A stretch of DNA of 64,000 nucleotides from Bryobacterales bacterium (GCA_003167255.1 PMTR01000148.1:1-64000), one strand, 5' to 3'. Counted from the stretch's first letter, positions 32,350-41,907 are shown. A program made the numbers and translations. The notes: generated by a model not told the origin, from the letters alone.

Positions 32350-32844
32350 ATGAAGAAGATTCTGGTTTCTGCGGCCGCCACACTCTGGTTGCTGATCGGG
32401 ATAGCCAATGCAAGTGACCCACCGGAATTGAAAGAGGGTCTCTGGTCGGTCCATACCCAGTCGATCGATAATCCGGGAAGCAATAAGAGCGACGGAACAT
32501 ACACGCTCTGCCGCAATCATGCGTTTGACCAATCCGGGCTGGCTATTGCGAAAAGCGTGAAGGGCTGCACCACGGTCAGCGAAAGTTTCCAAGGCGGCAA
32601 GGGTTCCAAGGAGACGCGTTGCGTAGCCGCGGGTTCTGTCATCGCGAGCAAGGAAACGTACACCTATCAGGGCGATACGTCGTTCCACTCCGAGTCCCAT
32701 GCCACTTTTACTCCGGCGCTTGGGGGCGTAAGTGAGACCACCATGATCGTGGACCAGAAGTATCTAGGCAGTTGCCCGGCAGGAGCCCAGCCAGGCGACC
32801 GGACGAACGCGGACGGAAGCGTAACCCATATAGGAAAACATTGA
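32350..32844 (+). CDS. DUF3617-family secreted protein
   Basis: A 164-residue protein with a signal peptide (MKKILVSAAATLWLLIGIANA). The DUF3617 pattern follows: LKEGLWSVHTQS, paired cysteines (LCRNHAF and GCTTV), and a late SESHATFTP and LGSCPAGAQPGD. Periplasmic; molecular role unknown. It is transcribed divergently from the Rieske operon. Confidence 0.8.
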   Translation: MKKILVSAAATLWLLIGIANASDPPELKEGLWSVHTQSIDNPGSNKSDGTYTLCRNHAFDQSGLAIAKSVKGCTTVSESFQGGKGSKETRCVAAGSVIASKETYTYQGDTSFHSESHATFTPALGGVSETTMIVDQKYLGSCPAGAQPGDRTNADGSVTHIGKH

Positions 32845-32884
32845 GGAGGGGCGGGCCGGCAGTTCGATCTTGCCGGCGCGCGTG

Positions 32885-33826
32885 ATGCGGGATTCGACCA
32901 GACGCGAAGTTCTCCAGGGTGCGGCGGCTCTGTGCGGCGTCCGGTTGGCCCGTGGTCAGGACGCGCCGGTCTTTTCCACCGATGTGAAAGTGGTAAACGT
33001 GCTGGCGACCGTTCGGAACAAAACCGGATCGCTGGCAGGCAATCTCAGCCAGGACGATTTTGCGCTGTCTGAAGATGGCCGCCCGCAAACCATCCGCTAT
33101 TTCGCCCGCGAGAGCGACTTGCCGCTGACGCTTGGCCTGATGGTGGACACCAGCGGCAGCCAGCGGCGCGTGCTGGACGCGGAGCGCGGCGCCAGCCTGC
33201 GCTTCCTGGATCACGTGTTCCGGGAAAACCAGGACAACGTTTTCATCATGCAGTTCGACAGCAGCGTGCAGATGCGCCAGGCACTCACTCGCTCGATCCG
33301 CAAACTAGACGATGCAATGGCTTACGTGGACACGGAGACCATGCGCCAGTTGCGTATGCAGGGTGGCGGCGGCACTCTTCTTTACGATGCCGTGGCACAA
33401 GCTTCCGATGAAGTGATGAGAAAGCTGAGCGGGCGGAAAGCTCTGATTGTGCTCTCCGATGGCGTGGACGTCGGCAGCTACGGCACGCTGAAGGATGCGG
33501 TGGAGGCTGCGCAGCGCGCCGGCACACTGATTTATTCCATTCTGTACTCCGACCCTGGCGCCTATGGAATTTTCGGAGGCGGCGACGGCAAGCGCGTCTT
33601 AGAGCGCATGTCGAACGATAGCGGCGGCAGCTTTTTCGAAGTTACGAAGAAGCAAACCGTGGATCGGATATTCGATATTTTGCAAGAGGAACTGCGCAAC
33701 CAGTACAATCTGGGCTACGTGTCGGATAAGCCGGTCACCCTCTCCGGGTTTCGCGCCATCCAACTGACGGCCAGGCAAAAGGGCCTGGTGGTGCAAGCCC
33801 GCCATCAATATTGGGCGCAGCGCTGA
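32885..33826 (+). CDS. secreted von Willebrand A domain protein of the acidobacterial type
   Basis: A 313-residue protein. The N-terminal RREVLQGAAALCG resembles a Tat-like or weak secretion signal. The core is a VWA domain with MIDAS motif DTSGS and later GGTLLYDA and LSDGVDVGS, of the VWFA-related family expanded in Acidobacteria. It probably binds protein ligands outside the cytoplasm. Starts at 32870 (TTG), 32882 (GTG) and 32885 (ATG) are in frame; none has a strong ribosome site. Confidence 0.8.
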   Translation: MRDSTRREVLQGAAALCGVRLARGQDAPVFSTDVKVVNVLATVRNKTGSLAGNLSQDDFALSEDGRPQTIRYFARESDLPLTLGLMVDTSGSQRRVLDAERGASLRFLDHVFRENQDNVFIMQFDSSVQMRQALTRSIRKLDDAMAYVDTETMRQLRMQGGGGTLLYDAVAQASDEVMRKLSGRKALIVLSDGVDVGSYGTLKDAVEAAQRAGTLIYSILYSDPGAYGIFGGGDGKRVLERMSNDSGGSFFEVTKKQTVDRIFDILQEELRNQYNLGYVSDKPVTLSGFRAIQLTARQKGLVVQARHQYWAQR

Positions 33827-33840
33827 AAAAATCCAATTTC

Positions 33841-33916
33841 AGCCGCCGATGAACGCCGATGAACGCGGATGAGTTTCTTGTTTTCAATCTGCGTTAATCT
33901 GCGTTCATCGGCGGCT
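33841..33916. repeat. inverted repeat of the GATGAACGC family
   Basis: Arms at 33841-33872 (AGCCGCCGATGAACGCCGAT and onward) and 33886-33916 pair almost perfectly. Each contains an internal direct repeat of GATGAACGC. It lies between two convergent genes and could terminate both. Confidence 0.8.
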
Positions 33917-33951
33917 AGACTTTTTCATCAACCTCTGAATCGACGCAAGGG

Positions 33952-34701
33952 TTAGAAGTTCACGATTGACGCGAAACTCACTGGGTCGAGGCTTGCGCCG
34001 CCCACCAGGCTGCCGTCGATCTCGGGCTGCGCCATCAGAGTCTTGACGTTGTCGGGTTTGACGCTGCCGCCGTAGAGAATGCGGACGGCGTCGGCGGCGT
34101 CCTTGCCGAACTTCTCGCGGACTTGCGCGCGGATGGCGCGGTGAGCGTCGGCGGCGATTTCGGGTGTGGCCGTTTTGCCCGTGCCGATGGCCCAGACCGG
34201 CTCGTAGGCAATCACAATTCTGGCGAATTGCTGCCCGGTGAGCGGGGCGATGCCGCCCTGAAACTGGCGGATGAGGACGGCCTCGGTATTTCCGGATTCG
34301 CGCTCTTCGAGGCGCTCGCCAACGCAGACGATCGGCGTGAGCCCGGCTTCGAGCGCGGCTTGCGTGCGCTTCAGAACGGTCTCATCCGTCTCGCCGAAAT
34401 ACTGGCGGCGTTCGCTGTGGCCAATGATGGCGTGGGTGGCGCCGGCCGCGCGGATCATGGCGCCGGAAATTTCGCCGGTGAAGGCGCCTTCCTTGGCCCA
34501 GGCGATGTTCTGCGAGCCAATGTGAATCGGGCTCCCCTGGGCGGCGGCGGCGGCCGCGGCGAGATTCGTGAAAGGAGGACAGATCACGATCCCGGTATGT
34601 TCGGATTTTTCGACCAACGGCCGGAATTTCTCGAGGAACTGCGTGGTTTCCGCGGGCGTCTTGTACATCTTCCAATTGCCCGCCATGATTGGTTTTCTCA
34701 T
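33952..34701 (-). CDS. tpiA: triosephosphate isomerase
   Basis: A 249-residue TIM-barrel enzyme that interconverts dihydroxyacetone phosphate and glyceraldehyde-3-phosphate. MAGNWKMYK holds the catalytic Lys, IIGHSERR the His, AYEPVWAIGTGKTA the Glu and loop 6, and ILYGGSVKPDN the phosphate site. The frame extends far upstream, but ATG 34701 overlaps the deoB stop (ATGA) and gives the family start. Confidence 0.96.
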   Translation of the reverse strand: MRKPIMAGNWKMYKTPAETTQFLEKFRPLVEKSEHTGIVICPPFTNLAAAAAAAQGSPIHIGSQNIAWAKEGAFTGEISGAMIRAAGATHAIIGHSERRQYFGETDETVLKRTQAALEAGLTPIVCVGERLEERESGNTEAVLIRQFQGGIAPLTGQQFARIVIAYEPVWAIGTGKTATPEIAADAHRAIRAQVREKFGKDAADAVRILYGGSVKPDNVKTLMAQPEIDGSLVGGASLDPVSFASIVNF

Positions 34702-35882
34702 AAGATCTGTGGTAAAAAGCTGGCGCCGTATGCGATCGACGCGCCGAAGTTGGCAGCCACCGTCTGGCCGATGTCGGAGAGCGACGCGCGCAGCCCGAGA
34801 TCGACGCCGGCGCGGACCTTGGGTCCGGAGACCAACAGAGGCACGTATTCGCGCGTGTGGTCGGTGCCGGGAACGGTGGGGTCGCAGCCGTGGTCGGCGG
34901 TGAAGATGGCGAGGTCGCCGGGGCGCAGCGCGGCTTGGAATTGAGGGAGCCAGGCGTCGAACTGTTCGAGCGCGGCGCCGTAACCTTCGATGTCGTTGCG
35001 GTGGCCGTATTGCTGATCGAAATCGACCAGGTTGACGAAGATCAGGCCGCCGTCGGACGCTTCCATGGCCTCCAGAGTCTTGGCCATGCCGTCGGCGTTG
35101 CTTTTGGTCTTGGAGGATTCGCGGATGCCGCGGCCCAGGAACACGTCGAAGATCTTGCCGACGCTGTGGACGTTGACGCCGCGCTGGTCGAGTCGATCGA
35201 GCAGCATGCCCGCGGGCGGCGGCACGGCGTAATCGTGCCGGTTGGCGGTGCGCGTGAAGTGGCCGGGGGCGCCGACGAACGGGCGCGCGATCACGCGGCC
35301 CACTTCGGCCGGGCCGCGCAGAATCTCGCGGGCGGTTTCGCAGATCTTGTATAGCTCCCACAGCGGGATCACTTCTTCGTGCGCGGCCACCTGGAAAACG
35401 CTGTCGGCGGAAGTGTAGACGATGGGCGAGCCCGTGAGCATGTGTTCCGTGCCCAGTTCCTGGATGATTTCGGTGCCGGAGGCGGCCTTGTTGCCGAGCG
35501 AATGGCGTCCGATGCGCCGCTCGAATCCCTCCATGATGTCCTGCGGAAAACCGTTTGGGTAAAGCGGGAATGGCTTTTCAAGATGGATGCCCACCATTTC
35601 CCAATGGCCGGTAGTGGTGTCTTTGCCGGGAGAAGCCAGAGTGCAGCGGCCGTAAGCGCCGGTGGGCGCCGCGGCGGCCGGGATGCCGGTCAACGGCTTG
35701 ATATTGCCGAGGCCGAGCGCGGCCATATTCGGCAGATGCAGACCGCGGAGGCGTGCGATGTTGCCCAGGGTATCGGCGCCCGGCGGGTCGCCGAAAGATG
35801 CCGCGTCGGGCATGGCGCCGATGCCAACACTATCGAGGACGATCCAGATGATGCGGCGGAACACTAGATTCGAGCGTAACAC
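34698..35882 (-). CDS. deoB: phosphopentomutase
   Basis: A 394-residue alkaline-phosphatase-superfamily enzyme that interconverts (deoxy)ribose-1- and 5-phosphate. The metal-binding IVLDSVGIGAMPDA, the phosphothreonine site GKDTTTGHWEM, FVNLVDFDQQYGHR and ADHGCDPTVPGTDHTREYVP are all present. Start is GTG 35882; a second in-frame GTG lies at 35864. Nucleoside salvage fits with the MTA phosphorylase further along. Confidence 0.95.
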   Translation of the reverse strand: MLRSNLVFRRIIWIVLDSVGIGAMPDAASFGDPPGADTLGNIARLRGLHLPNMAALGLGNIKPLTGIPAAAAPTGAYGRCTLASPGKDTTTGHWEMVGIHLEKPFPLYPNGFPQDIMEGFERRIGRHSLGNKAASGTEIIQELGTEHMLTGSPIVYTSADSVFQVAAHEEVIPLWELYKICETAREILRGPAEVGRVIARPFVGAPGHFTRTANRHDYAVPPPAGMLLDRLDQRGVNVHSVGKIFDVFLGRGIRESSKTKSNADGMAKTLEAMEASDGGLIFVNLVDFDQQYGHRNDIEGYGAALEQFDAWLPQFQAALRPGDLAIFTADHGCDPTVPGTDHTREYVPLLVSGPKVRAGVDLGLRASLSDIGQTVAANFGASIAYGASFLPQIL

Positions 35883-35927
35883 GCAGACGGCGGCGGCCAG
35901 AAAGAACGACCGATCCCGCCGGAGGCG

Positions 35928-36533
35928 CTACAGCCAACCCTTCTGGCGTGCAATCCGCGCGGCCTCAGTACGGTTGGCGGCCCCCAACTTGCTGATGGCT
36001 TCCGACAGATAATTGCGCACGGTGCCCTCCGACAGGTCCAGGCGCTGGGCGATCTCCGCACTGGCGGCGCCCTCGCCGGCATAGCGCAGCACCTGGCGTT
36101 CGCGGTCGGTCAACGGGTCGGCTTCGGTCCACGCTTCCGCCGCCAGTTCCGGATCCACCACCCGCGCGCCGGCGCGAATCTTGCGGATGGCGTTGGCTAG
36201 CGTGGAGGCTGGCGCGTCTTTCAGAAGGTAACCGGAAACGCCCGCATCCAGGGCGCGCCGCAGGTATCCGGCGCGCGCAAACGTGGTCAGGATCACCACC
36301 TTCACGGGCAGCCGCCGTCGTTTGATTTCGCCGGCCAGTTCCAGCCCGGTAAGCTCCGGCATTTCGATATCGGTGAGCAGCACGTCGGGAGGGGAGGCCA
36401 GCAACAGGTCGAGCGCTTCACGGCCGTTCTGCGCCTGTCCGGTAATCTCGAAATCGCCTTCCGTGGCCAGCAGTGCCGCCAGCGCGCCGCGCACCATGGC
36501 CTGATCCTCCGCGATCATCACGCGAATCTTCAT
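35928..36533 (-). CDS. NarL/LuxR-type response regulator (DesR-like)
   Basis: A 201-residue regulator. The receiver domain has phosphorylation site D55 (LLTDIEMPE) and T/K switch residues (ILTTFARAGYL, GYLLKDAP). A C-terminal LuxR-type helix-turn-helix follows (LTDRERQVLRYAGEG, SEGTVRNYLSEAISKLG). It is coupled to the sensor kinase gene by an ATGA overlap and probably controls the ABC exporter genes just upstream in the operon. Confidence 0.92.
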   Translation of the reverse strand: MKIRVMIAEDQAMVRGALAALLATEGDFEITGQAQNGREALDLLLASPPDVLLTDIEMPELTGLELAGEIKRRRLPVKVVILTTFARAGYLRRALDAGVSGYLLKDAPASTLANAIRKIRAGARVVDPELAAEAWTEADPLTDRERQVLRYAGEGAASAEIAQRLDLSEGTVRNYLSEAISKLGAANRTEAARIARQKGWL

Positions 36534-37603
36534 ACCGGCACCCGGATGCGGAGTTCGGTGCCGTGCGAACCATCGCGCTCCAATGCGCCGCCCAGCGCTT
36601 CCACGCGTTCGCGCATGCCGCTCAGCCCGCTGCCTTCGTCGAGCGCGCCGCCGAGGCCGTTATCCGCGATCACCATTTCGCAGAAGCGGCCGGTCTGCCG
36701 CAGCGTCAACCGGCAAACCGTGGCGTGGGCGTGGCGCACTACGTTGGTGACCGCCTCGCGCAGCGCCATGGCGAAAACGGTTTCCTGCGCCGGTGAAAGA
36801 GGCGGCGGCGCGACCGACGTCTCCACTTGGATGCCGGCCGCTTCCAAAGCCCGCATAGCCTCCCGCAGCTCGCTGTCGAAGCCTGCCGAACGGTAGCCGC
36901 GCACCGCCGCCCGCACCTGCGTCAGGGCTTCGCGCGAGATGCGCTCCACGTCGCGGATCTCTTCGGCGGCGCGCGCCGGGTTGCTGGCGGTAAGCCGCGA
37001 GGCCAGTTCGGACTTCAGCACGATTACCGAGAGTGTGTGGCCCAGCAGGTCATGCAGGTCGCGTGCGATGCGTTCGCGTTCCGCTACTTTGGCCAGATGT
37101 TCGCTCTCCGCCTGCGCCGCCAGCAGCTTGTCTGACAGGCGCCGGCGATGCACCCACTGGATCACCACCGACCCGATGAGCGCCGAGAAGACCATGGTGG
37201 GGATCCAGAAGGATTCGGGAAGACGCAGCAGCCACGCTTCCAGCGCCTCCACGATCAACAGGATTCCCAGATAAGGGAAGGCCTTGGGCGGGTCGCCGAG
37301 TCTTGCCAAGTAGGTGGCGGCGAACACGAACATTACCGAAGCCCCGGGGTTGATGGTGGCGAACAGGCTTCCCAGCAGCGTGAAGCCGGCCACCACCCAG
37401 AGCGCGCGGCGTCCATGCACCCAGTAGCCCCAGAAGTACAATGGCAACGCCGCCAGCGTTCCCAGCACAGTCGCCACGCGTTGCCATGCGGGCACCGGGA
37501 AGAAGAACGGAACGCCCAGGAAGAACAGCAGGTACACAAGCCATACGTACGCCGTCCAGTCCTGATCTTCCGGCAGAAGTTTCATGCGCCTATGTGCCAG
37601 CAT
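36530..37603 (-). CDS. DesK-like sensor histidine kinase
   Basis: A 357-residue kinase. About five N-terminal membrane helices (residues 18-150) and a coiled segment precede a HisKA_3 domain with phospho-accepting H184 in ERERIARDLHDLLGHT, then an ATPase domain (EAVTNVVRHAHA, IADNGLGG, GSGLSGMRERVEALGG). The topology fits DesK, which senses membrane state. An internal ATG at 37585 is an alternative start. Confidence 0.9.
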   Translation of the reverse strand: MLAHRRMKLLPEDQDWTAYVWLVYLLFFLGVPFFFPVPAWQRVATVLGTLAALPLYFWGYWVHGRRALWVVAGFTLLGSLFATINPGASVMFVFAATYLARLGDPPKAFPYLGILLIVEALEAWLLRLPESFWIPTMVFSALIGSVVIQWVHRRRLSDKLLAAQAESEHLAKVAERERIARDLHDLLGHTLSVIVLKSELASRLTASNPARAAEEIRDVERISREALTQVRAAVRGYRSAGFDSELREAMRALEAAGIQVETSVAPPPLSPAQETVFAMALREAVTNVVRHAHATVCRLTLRQTGRFCEMVIADNGLGGALDEGSGLSGMRERVEALGGALERDGSHGTELRIRVPV

Positions 37604-37609
37604 AGCCCT

Positions 37610-38365
37610 TTATCCGTACGCTTTTTCGCGGTCGCGGGACTGGCCGATCCACGCCACGCCCGCAAATATCAGGCCGAATCCCACCAGCGCTTCCACGTGC
37701 CCCAGCACCGAACCGTGCACCGGCACATGCAGAATCGCCAGGGCGATCTGACCGAAATGGTACGACGGCAGCCAGGGAGCCAGATGCTGTAGTGCCTTCG
37801 GCAGAATCTCGATGGGCATCCACAGGCCGCCGCAGAAGGCCATCGGCAGGTAGATCATGTTCACCACGCCTGCCGCTGAGTTCGGCCCGGCAAAGCTCCC
37901 GATGGCCAGACCGATGGCGCCGAAGGGAATCGCTCCCGCAACCAGTGCGCCCCACATCAGCAGCCACTGGCCGGCCGGCATGCGCACGCCGCCGAAGATG
38001 GCGCCCAGTGCGAACAACAGCGTGACCACCAGGGCGCCGAAGGTGAGCGACACCACACCCTTGGCCACGAAGTAAGCGGCCGGCGGCATGGGGCTGGCGC
38101 GTTTCACCTCCAGCCAGCCGAGCCCGCGCTCCACCGCCACGCCGGCGCCGAACGCGTAGAGAGTCGCGCCCATCACTCCGAAAGCGCCGTAGGTTGCCAG
38201 CAGGTACCGGCTCATCGAGATTCCACCCTGCGAGTATGGTCCCATCGCCAGGGCGAAGAAGCAGTAGAACATCAGCGGAAAGGCCACCGTGGAGATGGAG
38301 TACTGCTTCAGGCGGGCCATTTTCAGCAATTCGGTTTTCGATTCCATCCAGTAAGCGCGGTTCAT
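37610..38365 (-). CDS. ABC-2 type transporter permease
   Basis: A 251-residue membrane protein with six predicted helices and the ABC-2 signature NMIYLPMAFCGGLWMPIEILP. It forms the channel of an exporter with the ATPase whose stop overlaps its start (ATGA). Adjacent DesKR-like genes suggest export linked to envelope stress, as in drug or lipid exporters. Substrate unknown. Confidence 0.9.
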   Translation of the reverse strand: MNRAYWMESKTELLKMARLKQYSISTVAFPLMFYCFFALAMGPYSQGGISMSRYLLATYGAFGVMGATLYAFGAGVAVERGLGWLEVKRASPMPPAAYFVAKGVVSLTFGALVVTLLFALGAIFGGVRMPAGQWLLMWGALVAGAIPFGAIGLAIGSFAGPNSAAGVVNMIYLPMAFCGGLWMPIEILPKALQHLAPWLPSYHFGQIALAILHVPVHGSVLGHVEALVGFGLIFAGVAWIGQSRDREKAYG

Positions 38366-39093
38366 TGCAGCACCTCCTCAAGTGCGTTGCCGTTTTCTTT
38401 CATGATGGCCAGGAACGCGTCTTCCAGCACGCTGGTCCCGGTCTGTGCCTTAATCTCCGCGGGCGTACCCTCGGCGGCGATGCGCCCCCGGTCGATCACC
38501 GCCACGCGGTGCGCCAGGGCGTCCGCCTCGTCCAGATAATGGGTGGTCAGCAGCACGCTACCGCCGCGCGCCACGAAGCCGCGAATGCGCGCCCACAGCG
38601 CGCGGCGCGATTCCACGTCGAGCCCCACGGTGGGTTCGTCGAGAAACAGTAGGTCGGGGTTGCCGCAGATGGCCAGCGCAAAGAGCACGCGCTGCTTTTG
38701 CCCGCCGGAGAGAGCGCCGAAGAGCCGGTTTTCAATGCCCGCGAGGCCGGCGGCGGCGATGGTCTCGGCGATGGGCAGCGGCTTCTCGTAATAGCTGGAA
38801 AACAGCTCGATGTGCTCCCGCACCTTGAGCGTTTCCGGCACCCGGCCCACCTGCAGCAGAGCGCCCCGGCGCAGCTTCGCCTGGCGACTGGCCGGATGAT
38901 AGCCGAAGATTGTGGCCTCGCCCGAGGTGGGAGCCGCGAGGCCCAGCAGGATGCGGACCGCGGTGGTTTTGCCTGCTCCGTTGGGTCCCAGCAGCGCCAG
39001 CAGTTCACCGGGCGCAATGGATAGATCGATTCCGCGCAACGCCTCCACCGGCCCGTACCGCTTGGTGACGCCGCGTAATTCAGCAACTGGCAT
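38362..39093 (-). CDS. ABC transporter ATP-binding protein
   Basis: A 243-residue ATPase with Walker A LGPNGAGKTTAVRIL, signature LSGGQKQRV, Walker B DLLFLDEPTVGLD and the switch His in LLTTHYLDEAD. AAGGAGG precedes ATG 39093; the longer open frame is not needed. It energises the adjacent permease and is first in an operon ATPase-permease-kinase-regulator. Confidence 0.94.
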   Translation of the reverse strand: MPVAELRGVTKRYGPVEALRGIDLSIAPGELLALLGPNGAGKTTAVRILLGLAAPTSGEATIFGYHPASRQAKLRRGALLQVGRVPETLKVREHIELFSSYYEKPLPIAETIAAAGLAGIENRLFGALSGGQKQRVLFALAICGNPDLLFLDEPTVGLDVESRRALWARIRGFVARGGSVLLTTHYLDEADALAHRVAVIDRGRIAAEGTPAEIKAQTGTSVLEDAFLAIMKENGNALEEVLQ

Positions 39094-39208
39094 AAGTTTT
39101 TCCCTCCTTGCCAATCTTGCGGGAAAAAGGAATCCTCGACCAGTGGAGAATGTCAGTCTGGCGAGGTGACAGATGTCACCTGCCCAGTTGTCCCTACGCG
39201 GGACTAGA

Positions 39209-39661
39209 GAGGCTCGCAAAATACGGTGACGAAAGGTCCCGGCTTGTGGGGCAGGTTGGCAACCTGCGGAGGGTTGGTAACCCGCCTTGCGACGTTTGCC
39301 AGTGGCCGCGCTGCGCCGGTTGCCAACCGGCGCACAGGATACCATCCTGCCCCGCAGAGCGGCATAGCCGCAACCAAAGCACCAAGCCCGGAGGGCGAAA
39401 CAACATAGCCCACGGCGTGAGCCGTGGGTTCCCGTAGCCAATTGACCAGCCCCGGAACGGGGCGAAAGAAGCGCCGCTGTAGAAACTCTTTCGCCCCGTT
39501 CCGGGGCTCCCTGTGTCTTTCACCCATTCCCAGCGCTGACGCGCTGGGCTATTTTCTTTCGTCCTACGGACTCGGGCCGCGCCAAAATCGTCGCGGGCTG
39601 CGAAGAATTGGCACTGGTGTAATACAAGACCCGCCGAGTGTAACCGTATTTCGCGAGTTTC
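39209..39661. mobile_element. MITE-like element, copy 2, with an inserted second repeat
   Basis: Terminal repeats at 39209-39230 and 39640-39661 match copy 1 (29188-29370) and each other as inverted repeats. The nested hairpin core (39243-39355) is shared with copy 1. About 260 bases between 39360 and 39620 are extra. They contain different hairpins (AGCCCACGGCGTGAGCCGTG, GCCCCGGAACGGGGC twice, and CCCAGCGCTGACGCGCTGGG), so another repeat seems to have landed inside. Confidence 0.8.
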
Positions 39662-39670
39662 AATAGAAAG

Positions 39671-40489
39671 CTATTTGGCCCGAAGCCTGCCGCTACGGCG
39701 CGCAAAGCGAACCAGCAGCCAGCGCCGCAACCCGCGCGGCAGGTGGGTCACCAGGGCGACCAGCACCCGGTAACGGAAGCCCGGGATCACGAAGACGCGG
39801 TCGCGCTCCAGTGCCGCCAGCGATTCGGCCACCACGGCTTCGGCGGTGCACCACCATGCCGGCGGCGCGAGCTTCGTGCGATCCATGGCGGCGACGTCGT
39901 GGAATTCCGAACAGGTGAAGCCGGGGCAGAGCGCCTGCACGCGCACTGGTGAGCCGGTGGCCCGCAGTTCGAGCCACAGGCCCTCGGTGAAGGTGTTGAT
40001 CCAGTTCTTGGTGGCGCCGTAGCTGAGCGCGCCGGGACTGACGATGAAGCCGGCTACCGATGCCACGTTGATGATGGCGCCGGAGCGGCGGGCCACCATC
40101 CCTTGTAAAGCCGCGTGAGTGAGCCGCAATGTGGCAAGGATGTGCAGGCGGTGCATGGCGTCCTGGCCGGCGATTGGCGAATCGGCGAATAGGCCGCCCA
40201 CTCCGAAGCCGGCATTGTTGACCAGCAGTTCCAGGGTGGAAGCCGCGCGCAAGCGATCCTCCACGCGGGCGAGATCGGCATCGAGGGTCAAATCGGCGGT
40301 CAGGATTTCGCTGGCGGTGCCGTGGGTGGCGGCCAGTTCGCGCGCCAGTTCATCCAGGCGGTCTTGACGTCGCGCGATCAGGATCAGGTCGAAGCCGCGG
40401 GCGGCCAGGGCGCGGGCGAAGGCTGTGCCGATGCCACTCGAAGCACCGGTGACGGCAGCAAGGCGGGATGTCTGTGCCATGTCTTTCAT
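39671..40489 (-). CDS. short-chain dehydrogenase of the DltE/YqjQ-like type
   Basis: A 272-residue SDR with TGASSGIG cofactor motif, NNAGFGVGG, catalytic Ser (NVASVAG), YGATKNW (Tyr-x-x-x-Lys) and a basic C-terminal tail (RRWLLVRFARRSGRLRAK) that may contact the membrane. Substrate cannot be told. It ends right at the mobile element. Confidence 0.85.
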   Translation of the reverse strand: MKDMAQTSRLAAVTGASSGIGTAFARALAARGFDLILIARRQDRLDELARELAATHGTASEILTADLTLDADLARVEDRLRAASTLELLVNNAGFGVGGLFADSPIAGQDAMHRLHILATLRLTHAALQGMVARRSGAIINVASVAGFIVSPGALSYGATKNWINTFTEGLWLELRATGSPVRVQALCPGFTCSEFHDVAAMDRTKLAPPAWWCTAEAVVAESLAALERDRVFVIPGFRYRVLVALVTHLPRGLRRWLLVRFARRSGRLRAK

Positions 40490-40526
40490 GGTATCCGCTT
40501 TAGTGGGACCGGCCTCCCGGCGTCTT

Positions 40527-40608
40527 GTAGCGCCTGCGGTCTCTGCCGCCGGTTCTCTACTAGGGGCGCGCAGGGCACCGGCGGCAAGACCGCCGGCGCT
40601 ACCAGTTG
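40527..40608. repeat. paired GGCACCGGCGGCAAGACC-family hairpins
   Basis: 40574-40608 is identical over 35 bases to 15919-15953. A diverged inverted copy starts at 40527, so the whole can fold back. It lies between the divergent SDR and Gfo/Idh genes. Confidence 0.85.
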
Positions 40609-40692
40609 TCTTAACGCCGGTCCCACTTCCGATATAATCGTTCTAGTTCTCTCCAAGCGGAGCCTGGTATTACAAGGAGCAGCTCTCTCGCC

Positions 40693-41895
40693 ATGCAATC
40701 GCGCCGGAATTTCATCGGGAAAGTGGCCACTGGCCTCGCGGGCACGCTGGCCGGCGGCAACGTGCTGGCCGCCGGGGAACGCGTGCGTTTCGGCGTCGTC
40801 GGTGTGGGCGCGCGTGGGACCGAACTGCTGCGAGAGGCGCTGGCCTGCCCGAACACCGAGTGCGTCGCGATCGCCGACGTTTATACGCGTCGCCTGGAAG
40901 ATGCGGCCCGGCTCGCTCCTGGCGCCAAGCTGCACTTGGACTACCGCCAACTGCTGGACGATCGCGCGATCGACGCGGTGGTAATCGCCACGCCACAGCA
41001 TTTGCATTGCGAACCGTTCGTGGCGGCGCTCGATGCCGGCAAGCACGTCTACCAGGAAAAGACCATGGCCTTCACCGTGGAGCAGGCCAAGCGCATGCGA
41101 TCCGCCGTGGAGCGGGCGCCGAGCCGCACGGTGGAGATCGGCCACCAGGCGATTTCGAGCGGTCATCTGGCCGACGCCGCGCAGTTTCTCAAGCCCGAAT
41201 GGATGGGCAAGATCACCTTCATCCAGGCGCGCATGTACCGCAACACGCCCAGCGGAAAGCCGCAGTGGGCGCGGCCGGTCTATCCCGACATGACCGAAGA
41301 GAACATCCACTGGAAGGGCTTTCTGGGCGACGCGCCGCCGCGCGCCTTCAACCCCGGCCGCTACATCAACTGGCGCTATTACTGGGATTACTCCGGCGGC
41401 AACGTCACCGAGAATCTCTGCCAGCAATTGGCCTTCTGGTACAAAGCGCTGGGCCTCAAGATTCCGCAATCCGTGACCATGACGGGCGGCCTCTACTTGT
41501 GGAAGGACGGCCGCGAAGTTCCCGACACCATGAACGTGACGATGGAGCACGAAGAGGAGTTGCTCTTCACTTGGGACTCCGGCTTCGGCAACGAGCGCCT
41601 AAGCGTGACCGAGGACGTGCTGGGCACCGCCGGCGCCATTTCGCGCACGCCGCAGACCATCCGTTACGCCCCGGAGAAAAAGAACCGGCCCGATGGCAAT
41701 GAGATGATCGGCGTCACACGCACCGATCCCCGGGCGCACACGCAAAATTTTTTCGATTCCATCCGCACCGGCCGCCAGCCCAACTGCGGCTTCGATGTGG
41801 GATACCGTGTCTCGATCGCCTGCCGCATGGCCGTCGAGAGCTTCCGCCGGCAGCGCGCCGTCCGCTGGGACCGGGTGTTGGAAGAGATCGTCTGA
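40693..41895 (+). CDS. Tat-exported Gfo/Idh/MocA-family oxidoreductase
   Basis: A 400-residue protein. The twin-arginine signal QSRRNFIGKVATGLAGTLAGG precedes a Rossmann domain (FGVVGVGARGTELL), the catalytic-type motif YQEKTMAFTVEQAKRM and the C-terminal beta-sheet domain (RYYWDYSGGNVTENLCQQL). Such exported family members bind NAD(P) tightly and act on sugars in the periplasm. Substrate unknown. Confidence 0.88.
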   Translation: MQSRRNFIGKVATGLAGTLAGGNVLAAGERVRFGVVGVGARGTELLREALACPNTECVAIADVYTRRLEDAARLAPGAKLHLDYRQLLDDRAIDAVVIATPQHLHCEPFVAALDAGKHVYQEKTMAFTVEQAKRMRSAVERAPSRTVEIGHQAISSGHLADAAQFLKPEWMGKITFIQARMYRNTPSGKPQWARPVYPDMTEENIHWKGFLGDAPPRAFNPGRYINWRYYWDYSGGNVTENLCQQLAFWYKALGLKIPQSVTMTGGLYLWKDGREVPDTMNVTMEHEEELLFTWDSGFGNERLSVTEDVLGTAGAISRTPQTIRYAPEKKNRPDGNEMIGVTRTDPRAHTQNFFDSIRTGRQPNCGFDVGYRVSIACRMAVESFRRQRAVRWDRVLEEIV

Positions 41896-41907
41896 GGCGC
41901 CCCCATC

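Noticed and set aside
33952-35361. 469-residue version of triosephosphate isomerase
   Set aside because: The extra N-terminus is deoB read in another frame; ATG 34701 with ATGA coupling gives the normal 249-residue enzyme.
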